Shown here piece after piece: positions 1-6,274 of a DNA stretch of 19,365 nt (position 1 is its first letter; every line of letters begins with the position of its first letter). Both the position numbers and the translations under genes were made by a program. The notes below the pieces were generated by a model. It was not told the DNA's origin, ran no database searches, and saw nothing but the letters and a program-made list of their open reading frames with translations. The DNA lies in contig CBFGZI010000071.1 in NCBI GenBank assembly GCA_965653225.1, positions 1 through 19,365 of the forward strand, read 5' to 3'. This DNA is from JALZDI01 sp965653225. Its GTDB lineage: Bacteria; Actinomycetota; Actinomycetes; Propionibacteriales; Nocardioidaceae.

Positions 1-1
1 C

Positions 2-43
2 GCTGGCCTGGTCTTCTGCGTCACCGGCAAGCCGCCCGACTGA
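2..43 (+). CDS. 3' end of an unidentified protein (partial)
   Basis: Frame 2 reads 13 residues (AGLVFCVTGKPPD) and then TGA at 41-43. The gene enters from the left edge, so only its C-terminus is visible and no family can be assigned. It runs in the same direction as rpsA, with about 320 bases between them. Approximate 11-12 bp repeats and a GC-rich hairpin lie over and just after the stop. The reading is plausible rather than proven, because 14 open codons in high-GC DNA can occur by chance. Confidence 0.3.
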   Translation, partial: AGLVFCVTGKPPD

Positions 44-78
44 GCCCCGACTGAGGCCCCGACCGGGGCCCGACTGAG
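35..78. repeat. Short tandem repeats with GC hairpin after the first gene
   Basis: CCCGACTGAG occurs at 35-44, 46-55 and 69-78, with a diverged copy between the last two, giving roughly four units of 11-12 bp that cross the stop codon of the partial gene. Within them, GGCCCC (55-60) and GGGGCC (65-70) form a 6-bp stem with a GACC loop. It could act as a weak terminator, but no T-run follows. Confidence 0.45.
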
Positions 79-181
79 CGCCGTCCGGCCTCGCACAGAG
101 CCCGGCAGACGAACTCGGACAAGCCAGGCGGCGACAGTTGGCCTCTACACCGGCCCCGGCACGCCTGGGACGGCACCCAGG

Positions 182-211
182 TTGACATTGGCCCGCGTTG
201 CACCGTATCGC
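182..211 (+). promoter_or_regulatory. Probable rpsA promoter and long leader
   Basis: A perfect -35 hexamer TTGACA lies at 182-187. An 18-base spacer leads to TATCGC at 206-211 as a weak -10. A second weak candidate -10, TAGACT, lies at 222-227. Either would give a leader of roughly 130-150 bases before the rpsA start. The rest of the gap between 44 and 365 holds no convincing gene on either strand. Confidence 0.45.
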
Positions 212-365
212 GCGCGGCCCGTAGACTTGCAGTGCGCTGTGGGCCTGCGCGACCTCGGACGGAGCAGGCTCGTGCTCGCAATCTGTCGCCAGCACGGCAT
301 ACCGCGATCCAACGGTCCTCAGGCACTGCATCACGACAACATCCATCCAGCGGAGCACCTACTAC

Positions 366-1841
366 ATGACGAGCAGCACAGAGGCACCTCCTACGGCCAC
401 CCAGGAGACCCCCCAGGTAGCGGTCAACGACATCGGGTCGGCGGAGGACTTCCTCGCCGCGATCGACCAAACCATCAAGTACTTCAACGACGGTGACATC
501 GTGGCTGGCACCATCGTGAAGGTCGACCGGGACGAGGTCCTGCTCGACATCGGCTACAAGACCGAGGGGGTCATCCCCTCGCGTGAGCTCTCGATCAAGC
601 ACGACGTCGACCCCCACGAGGTGGTGTCCGTCGGCGACAAGGTCGAGGCCCTGGTCCTGCAGAAGGAGGACAAGGAAGGCCGGCTGATCCTGTCCAAGAA
701 GCGCGCCCAGTACGAGCGCGCCTGGGGCACGATCGAGACCATCAAGGAGGAGGAGGGTGTCGTCACCGGCACCGTCATCGAGGTCGTCAAGGGCGGCCTG
801 ATCCTCGACATCGGCCTGCGCGGCTTCCTGCCGGCCTCCCTGGTCGAGATGCGCCGCGTCCGCGACCTGCAGCCCTACGTCGGCAAGGAGCTCGAGGCCA
901 AGATCATCGAGCTCGACAAGAACCGCAACAACGTGGTCCTGTCGCGCCGTGCCTGGCTGGAGCAGACCCAGAGCGAGGTCCGGCAGAACTTCCTCACCCA
1001 GCTGCAGAAGGGCCAGATCCGCAAGGGTGTCGTGTCCAGCATCGTCAACTTCGGTGCGTTCGTGGACCTCGGCGGTGTCGACGGCCTGGTGCACGTCTCC
1101 GAGCTGTCCTGGAAGCACATCGACCACCCGAGCGAGGTCGTCGAGGTCGGCACCGAGGTCACCGTCGAGGTGCTCGACGTCGACATGGACCGCGAGCGCG
1201 TGTCGTTGTCGCTGAAGGCCACCCAGGAAGACCCGTGGCAGCACTTCGCCCGCATCCACCAGATCGGGCAGATCGTGCCGGGCAAGGTCACCAAGCTGGT
1301 GCCGTTCGGTGCGTTCGTGCGCGTCGAGGAGGGCATCGAGGGCCTGGTGCACATCTCCGAGCTGGCCGAGCGCCACGTGGAGATCCCCGAGCAGGTGGTG
1401 CAGGTCAACGACGACGTCATGGTCAAGATCATCGACATCGACCTCGAACGTCGCCGCATCTCGCTGTCGCTGAAGCAGGCCAACGAGTCGGCCCCGACCA
1501 GCGACGAGCACTTCGACCCGACGCTGTACGGCATGAGCGCGTCGTACGACGAGCAGGGCAACTACATCTACCCCGAGGGCTTCGACTCGGAGACCGGGGA
1601 GTGGCTCGAGGGCTACGACGAGCAGCGGGAGACGTGGGAGACCCAGTACGCCGAGGCGCACAAGCGCTGGGAGGCCCACCGCAAGCAGATCCAGGAGGCC
1701 CAGAAGGCCGACGTGGAGGCCGGCGAGGCCTCGTCGTACTCCTCGCAGCAGCAGGCTCCGGCCAAGGAGGAGGAGGGCGGCTCCCTCGCCTCCGACGAGG
1801 CGCTGCAGGCGCTGCGCGAGAAGCTCACCGGCGGCCAGTAG
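366..1841 (+). CDS. rpsA: 30S ribosomal protein S1
   Basis: The 491-residue product carries four S1 RNA-binding (OB-fold) domains at about residues 43-112, 130-196, 217-285 and 302-371. Domains 3 and 4 show the typical FGAFV...GLVH(V/I)SEL pattern. S1 helps the small ribosomal subunit bind and unfold mRNA. The four-domain form with a charged, low-complexity tail is usual in actinobacteria, whereas the E. coli protein has six. The tail (about 375-491) is rich in Glu, Gln and Lys. The ATG at 366 is preceded by GGAG at 352-355. A strong hairpin terminator follows immediately, so the gene appears to be its own transcription unit. In many actinobacteria coaE lies next to rpsA; here three other genes lie between them. 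Confidence 0.97.
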   Translation: MTSSTEAPPTATQETPQVAVNDIGSAEDFLAAIDQTIKYFNDGDIVAGTIVKVDRDEVLLDIGYKTEGVIPSRELSIKHDVDPHEVVSVGDKVEALVLQKEDKEGRLILSKKRAQYERAWGTIETIKEEEGVVTGTVIEVVKGGLILDIGLRGFLPASLVEMRRVRDLQPYVGKELEAKIIELDKNRNNVVLSRRAWLEQTQSEVRQNFLTQLQKGQIRKGVVSSIVNFGAFVDLGGVDGLVHVSELSWKHIDHPSEVVEVGTEVTVEVLDVDMDRERVSLSLKATQEDPWQHFARIHQIGQIVPGKVTKLVPFGAFVRVEEGIEGLVHISELAERHVEIPEQVVQVNDDVMVKIIDIDLERRRISLSLKQANESAPTSDEHFDPTLYGMSASYDEQGNYIYPEGFDSETGEWLEGYDEQRETWETQYAEAHKRWEAHRKQIQEAQKADVEAGEASSYSSQQQAPAKEEEGGSLASDEALQALREKLTGGQ

Positions 1842-1850
1842 CAGCAGATA

Positions 1851-1897
1851 CGCGAAAGGCCCCGCCCAGGACTATGTCCGGGCGGGGCCTTTTCGCG
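1851..1897. terminator. Strong intrinsic terminator after rpsA, probably bidirectional
   Basis: The arms CGCGAAAGGCCCCGCCC (1851-1867) and GGGCGGGGCCTTTTCGCG (1880-1897) pair along their whole length with one bulged T. The stem continues inward as GGAC (1869-1872) and GTCC (1876-1879) around a TAT loop. The right arm holds TTTT on the plus strand and the left arm gives TTT on the minus strand. It lies between rpsA and the convergent small gene at 1917-2090, so it can serve both. Confidence 0.85.
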
Positions 1898-1916
1898 TGC
1901 GGACGGAAGTCGGGGC

Positions 1917-2090
1917 TCAGCGGGGGAACATGGCCACCCACGGCCGCGGGTCGAGGTCGTGCTCGTGCGAGCGCGGCGCCGGACGGTGGCCGAGGCCGTC
2001 GGAGGAGACGGCGCGGACCACCGACCAGAGCGTCAGCCCCAGCAGGGCGAACAGCAGGAAGACCATGAGGAAGGCGATGAAGATGCTCAT
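1917..2090 (-). CDS. Small single-pass membrane protein (57 residues), uncharacterised
   Basis: The minus strand reads ATG at 2090 to TGA at 1917-1919, giving 57 residues. Residues 2 to about 25 are one continuous hydrophobic segment (start MSIFIAFLMVFLLFALLG). A hydrophilic tail follows, with DGLGHRPAPRSH and DPRPWVAMFPR. The shape is that of a small one-pass membrane protein. From memory, short actinobacterial membrane proteins with a DG-GHRP-P-SH tail exist, but no function is known to me. AGGA lies upstream at 2104-2107, 13 bases from the ATG, which is a loose ribosome site. The gene is divergent from the AraC regulator at 2184 and shares its 93-base upstream region. It ends close to the rpsA terminator. 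Confidence 0.7.
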   Translation of the reverse strand: MSIFIAFLMVFLLFALLGLTLWSVVRAVSSDGLGHRPAPRSHEHDLDPRPWVAMFPR

Positions 2091-2183
2091 GGCAGTAATT
2101 GTTTCCTGCGAAAGATCATGCCACGAGTGGCAGTTATGCCATGGTTACTCGAATTCCTGCCAACGACGTGCCATGCTGGAGGC
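2091..2183. promoter_or_regulatory. Shared upstream region with repeated TGCCA half-sites
   Basis: This 93-base gap separates the small membrane gene and the AraC regulator. TGCCA occurs at 2119-2123, 2137-2141, 2158-2162 and 2169-2173, and its complement TGGCA at 2090-2094 and 2128-2132. The site at 2119-2132 is a perfect inverted repeat, TGCCAC-GA-GTGGCA. AdpA-type regulators of the same architecture recognise a TGGC-core sequence, so autoregulation is a reasonable inference. Minus-strand TTGGCA is followed after 18-19 bases by CATAAC, a possible promoter for the small gene. Confidence 0.5.
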
Positions 2184-3134
2184 ATGAGCATCCGCAACGT
2201 CGCCGCCGTCGTGTTCGACGGCGTCGCACCCTTCGAGCTCGGCGTGCTGTGCGAGGCCTGGGGCGTCGACCGTTCCGAGACCGGTGGCCCCAGCTTCGAC
2301 TTCGCCGTGTGTACGGAGAAGCCGGGCAGGGTGCCCACCAGCATGGGCTTCGCCCTCGACGTCGACGCGGGCCTCGACCGGGTGGCCGAGGCCGACCTGG
2401 TGGCGGTTCCGGCGATGCCGCGAGACAAGCCGGTGCCGCCGGCCGTGCTGGAGGCGCTGCGCGCCGCCCACGACCGCGGGGCGCGGATCATGTCGGTGTG
2501 CTCCGGCGCGTTCGTGCTGGGCGAGGCGGGTCTGCTCGACGGCCGCGAGTGCACGACCCACTGGCTCTACGTCGACGAGCTCGAGCAGCGCTTCCCGCAG
2601 GCCAAGGTCAACTGCGGGGTGCTCTACGTCGATGAGGACCCGATCATCACCAGCGCCGGTTCCGCTGCGGGCCTCGATGCCTGTCTGCACCTGATCCGCA
2701 AGGAGTTCGGCGCCAAGGCCGCCAACAACGTGGCCCGGCGGATGGTCGTGCCGCCCCAGCGCGAGGGCGGACAGGCCCAGTTCGTGCAGACGCCGGTGTC
2801 GGTGCCGGCGGCCGAGACGCTCAGGCCGGTGCTGACCTGGATGCAGGAGCACCTGCACGAGGAGATGAGCGTGACGTCCCTGGCCCGCCGCGCCGCGATG
2901 TCGCCGCGCACGTTCGCCCGCCGGTTCCGCGACGAGACCGGCACGACGCCCCACCAGTGGGTCACCGCGCAGCGGCTGCTGCTGGCCGAGCAGCTGCTCG
3001 AGGAGTCCGACGCGTCCATCGACCTGGTGGCCAGCCGTACGGGCTTCGGCAACGCCGCGACGCTGCGCCACCACTTCGCCCAGGCGCGCGGGACCACCCC
3101 GGCCGCCTACCGGCGTACGTTCTCCCACGCCTGA
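2184..3134 (+). CDS. GlxA/AdpA-like transcriptional regulator (DJ-1/PfpI + AraC domains)
   Basis: The 316-residue protein has an N-terminal GATase1-like (DJ-1/PfpI) domain at about residues 4-185, with the nucleophile-elbow segment SVCSGAFVLG (Cys106) and TTHW (His126). An AraC-type DNA-binding domain occupies about 215-312. Its two helix-turn-helix units lie near 229-249 (MSVTSLARRAAMSPRTFARR) and 279-299 (IDLVASRTGFGNAATLRHHF). This architecture is that of the GlxA/FtrA/AdpA regulators; the ligand is unknown. The start at ATG 2184 fits the family N-terminus. GGAGG at 2178-2182 is only one base from it, unusually close, and no better in-frame start exists. The gene is convergent with the acyl-CoA synthetase and overlaps it by 28 bases (3107-3134). 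Confidence 0.9.
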   Translation: MSIRNVAAVVFDGVAPFELGVLCEAWGVDRSETGGPSFDFAVCTEKPGRVPTSMGFALDVDAGLDRVAEADLVAVPAMPRDKPVPPAVLEALRAAHDRGARIMSVCSGAFVLGEAGLLDGRECTTHWLYVDELEQRFPQAKVNCGVLYVDEDPIITSAGSAAGLDACLHLIRKEFGAKAANNVARRMVVPPQREGGQAQFVQTPVSVPAAETLRPVLTWMQEHLHEEMSVTSLARRAAMSPRTFARRFRDETGTTPHQWVTAQRLLLAEQLLEESDASIDLVASRTGFGNAATLRHHFAQARGTTPAAYRRTFSHA

Positions 3135-4543
3135 GCCGGCCCGCCTCCCCAGGCTCCGCGCGCGACCAGTTCGGGCAGGTCGAGCCGGCGCACCTTGCCG
3201 GTGGCGGTACGCGGCAGCTCCGCCATCGCGAAGTACTCCTTGGGCCGCTTCGGCGGCGACAGCCGCTCGCGCGCGTACGCGTCCAGCGCCTGCGCGTCTG
3301 CCGCGCCCACGACCGCCGCGCACACCCGCTGTCCCCACCGCTCGTCGGCCACCCCGAACACCGCGATCTCGCTGACCTCCGGGTGCTCGCCCAGCGCCTG
3401 CTCGACCTCCAGCGGGTAGACGTTCACGCCCCCGCTGATGATCAGGTCCTCGCGACGACCGTCGAGATACAGGTAGCCGTCCTCGTCCAGCCGGCCCAGG
3501 TCGCCGACCGTGAACGCCGGCCCGTCCGGCGTCTCACGCCAGGCCGACTCCGTCTTGTCCGGCGCGCCCCAGTACGAGAACCGCGCATGCTCGGGGACCA
3601 CGCACCAGATCACCCCGTCGTCGACGAACAGCGTGCGGCCCGGCCGCGCCCGCCCGACCGTCCCGGGCCGCTGCTCCCACTCGGTGGAGCGGCAGGCGGT
3701 GAACTGCCCCTCGGTCGAGCCGTAGAACTCCCACAGCACCTCGGGCCCGAACTCGGCCATCGCGCGCCGTTTCACCGGCGGGGGACAGGGCGCACCGGCG
3801 TGCGCCACCAGCCGGAAGCAGGACAGGTCCAGATCGCCTCCGGCGTCGTCGAGGTGGGCGAACAGCCGCTGCAGGTGTGCGGGCACGCAGAACGTCGTCG
3901 TCGGACGGTGCTCGGCCACCACCTCGGCGGTGCGGGCGGCCTCGAACGGACCTGGCACGACGACGTCCCCGCCGGCCAGCAGCGTGCCGATCGCGAAGCG
4001 CAGCGGGGCCGAGTGGTACAGCGGCGACAGCACCAGGTGCCGGTCGCCCGCCCCGAACCCCCAGAGCTCCTGCTCCTCGCGCGTCAGCGCCTCCGCCCGG
4101 TCCGCGGGCAGCACGCCGGACCAGACGCCTTTCGGCCGGCCGGTCGTGCCGCTGGTGACGTGCATCGGGCGCGCCAGCGGCCACGGCGCGAGGTCCTCCT
4201 CCGGGCCCGCCGCCAGCTCGTCGAGCATGGCCGGGTCGTCGACCACCAGCGCCGGCTCGATGTCGCCGAGCAGCGCATCGAGCTCGCGTGCGGTCAGGCG
4301 CGGGTCGAGCGGCACCGGCACCACCCCGACCCGCAGCGCGCCCAGCGCCGCCGACACGAAGTCACACGACCCGGGAACGAGCAGCGCCATACGGTCGCCC
4401 TCGCCCAGGCCACGACGCCGCAGCGCACCGGCGGTACGACGCTGCCGGGCCAGGGAGCCGGCGGCGGTGACGCGGATCGAGCGATGCTGCGGTTCGGGCT
4501 GCGGGTCGGGTGTCGGGTCGGGCATCGGGTCATTGTCGCCCAC
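3107..4543 (-). CDS. AMP-binding acyl-CoA synthetase / acid-CoA ligase
   Basis: The product is an ANL-superfamily adenylating enzyme of up to 478 residues. It would activate a carboxylic acid with ATP and transfer it to CoA. Visible core motifs are the P-loop TSGTTGRPKG (130-139), YGSTE (274-278), the hinge region GDLGRLDEDGYLYLDGRRED (347-366), GGVNVYPLEVE (371-381) and PRTATGKVRR (444-453) with the catalytic Lys450. The N-terminus is short for the family (usually 500 or more residues). The segment before the first Rossmann unit is a Pro/Asp-rich stretch, so the protein is compact or has lost an N-terminal strand. GTG 4543 and ATG 4525 are both possible starts, and neither has a clear ribosome site. 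The substrate cannot be deduced. It is divergent from coaE and overlaps the AraC gene end. Confidence 0.88.
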   Translation of the reverse strand: MGDNDPMPDPTPDPQPEPQHRSIRVTAAGSLARQRRTAGALRRRGLGEGDRMALLVPGSCDFVSAALGALRVGVVPVPLDPRLTARELDALLGDIEPALVVDDPAMLDELAAGPEEDLAPWPLARPMHVTSGTTGRPKGVWSGVLPADRAEALTREEQELWGFGAGDRHLVLSPLYHSAPLRFAIGTLLAGGDVVVPGPFEAARTAEVVAEHRPTTTFCVPAHLQRLFAHLDDAGGDLDLSCFRLVAHAGAPCPPPVKRRAMAEFGPEVLWEFYGSTEGQFTACRSTEWEQRPGTVGRARPGRTLFVDDGVIWCVVPEHARFSYWGAPDKTESAWRETPDGPAFTVGDLGRLDEDGYLYLDGRREDLIISGGVNVYPLEVEQALGEHPEVSEIAVFGVADERWGQRVCAAVVGAADAQALDAYARERLSPPKRPKEYFAMAELPRTATGKVRRLDLPELVARGAWGGGPAQAWENVRR

Positions 4544-4552
4544 CGCCGCTGT

Positions 4553-4582
4553 GGGAGGCTGACCGCCGTGATGCGGCGATGA
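4553..4582 (+). promoter_or_regulatory. Ribosome site and mini-ORF overlapping the coaE start
   Basis: GGGAGG at 4553-4558 lies 20 bases before the coaE ATG, too far to serve it directly. It is better placed for GTG 4568 or ATG 4571, which open a tiny frame (ATG CGG CGA TGA) ending at 4580-4582. That TGA overlaps the coaE ATG at 4579-4581. No start codon in the coaE frame lies nearer the ribosome site. Ribosomes could translate the mini-ORF and restart on coaE. Confidence 0.35.
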
Positions 4583-5172
4583 TCCGGGTGGTCGTGACGG
4601 GCGGGATCGGCTCCGGCAAGAGCGAGGTGACGCGGCTGTTCGCCGAGCTCGGCGCGGTGGTGATCGACGCCGACGTGCTCGCCCGCGAGGTGGTGGCTGC
4701 CGGCACCTCCGGGCTGGCGGAGATCGTGCAGACCTTCGGCAGGGACCTGCTCGGCGAGGACGGCGAGCTGGACCGGCCGGCGATGGGCCGGCGGGTGTTC
4801 GCCGACCCGACCGCGCGCACGCAGCTCGAGGCGATCATCCACCCGCGCGTGCGGCAGCGCGCCGACGAGATCGAGCGGGAGGCGCCGGACGACGCGGTGG
4901 TCGTGCACGACATCCCGCTGCTGGTGGAGACCGGCCAGGCCGACCGGTTCGACGCGGTCGTGGTGGTCGACCTGCCCGAGGAGCTGCAGGTGCAGCGGCT
5001 GGCGGCCCGGGGCATGGACGAGGACGACGCGCGCTCGCGGATCCGCGCCCAGGCCACGCGCGACGAGCGCCGCGCCGTCGCCCACTACGTGATCGACAAC
5101 ACCGGGAAACGCGAAGACCTCCGCCCTGCGGTGGCGGAGGTCTTCGACGATCTACGCAGACGCGCGCACTAG
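4579..5172 (+). CDS. coaE: Dephospho-CoA kinase
   Basis: The 197-residue product performs the last step of coenzyme A synthesis, ATP-dependent phosphorylation of the 3'-hydroxyl of dephospho-CoA. The P-loop GGIGSGKS is at residues 8-15, the substrate-region motif IDADVLARE at 29-37, HPRVR at 88-92, VHDIPLLVE at 109-117 and the lid arginines around RDERR (161-165). The length is that of the single-domain enzyme; some mycobacterial versions carry an extra C-terminal domain, absent here. ATG 4579 gives the standard N-terminus MIRVVVTGG; the ribosome site is offset (see the mini-ORF entry). The final 30 codons contain a perfect hairpin. It converges on the SigB-like gene with only 13 bases between the stops. 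Confidence 0.95.
   Translation: MIRVVVTGGIGSGKSEVTRLFAELGAVVIDADVLAREVVAAGTSGLAEIVQTFGRDLLGEDGELDRPAMGRRVFADPTARTQLEAIIHPRVRQRADEIEREAPDDAVVVHDIPLLVETGQADRFDAVVVVDLPEELQVQRLAARGMDEDDARSRIRAQATRDERRAVAHYVIDNTGKREDLRPAVAEVFDDLRRRAH
5112..5146. terminator. Perfect 14-bp hairpin inside the 3' end of coaE
   Basis: CGAAGACCTCCGCC (5112-5125) and GGCGGAGGTCTTCG (5133-5146) are exact reverse complements around a 7-base loop. The hairpin lies within coaE, 26 bases before the end of the gene, and encodes the segment REDLRPAVAEVFD. No T-run follows on either strand. It sits just before the 13-base gap to the convergent sigma gene, so a role as a shared, T-less terminator or 3'-end stabiliser is likely but inferred. 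Confidence 0.6.
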
Positions 5173-5185
5173 CGCGTCATGCTCC

Positions 5186-6139
<954 letters not shown>

Positions 6140-6178
6140 GAACGCTCCCTTCCTGGTGAATCCGCTGGTGTCACGCAT

Positions 6179-6204
6179 AACGCGCGCACCAGGCCGAAGA
6201 TTCC
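6179..6204 (-). promoter_or_regulatory. SigmaR/SigH-type promoter of the SigB-like gene
   Basis: On the minus strand GGAAT (6204-6200) is followed by exactly 18 bases and GTT (6181-6179). This matches the published GGAAT-N18-GTT consensus of Streptomyces sigmaR and mycobacterial SigH without mismatch. It predicts a transcript start around 6172 and a leader of about 33 bases carrying the GGGAG ribosome site before GTG 6139. A nearby palindrome GGAACGTATTCC lies further upstream on the same strand. Confidence 0.7.
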
Positions 6205-6274
6205 GTTGGTGACAGGGAATACGTTCCACGGACCCGATTAGTTGCCGTCCTCAGGAACTTCTTAGGTCGGCGGC

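Noticed and set aside
44..365. Riboswitch or ribosomal-protein leader structure in the rpsA leader
   Set aside because: No known riboswitch core could be recognised and no strong pairing was found beyond short GC stems near 55-70.
182..496. 104-codon plus-strand frame starting in the rpsA leader
   Set aside because: It runs out of frame into rpsA, has no ribosome site, and has low-complexity Arg/His content.
21..1679. Long minus-strand open frame opposite rpsA (552 codons)
   Set aside because: It is the antisense of rpsA in very GC-rich DNA. Its sequence is Leu/Asp/Val/Arg-biased and mirrors the S1 repeats, with no recognisable domain.
2957..4582. 541-codon plus-strand frame opposite the acyl-CoA ligase
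   Set aside because: Arg/Pro/His-rich shadow of the ligase; the ligase has all ANL motifs and the shadow has none.
5112..5146. Attachment site or mobile-element end
   Set aside because: No second copy, integrase or target duplication is present; a coding-end hairpin explains the symmetry.
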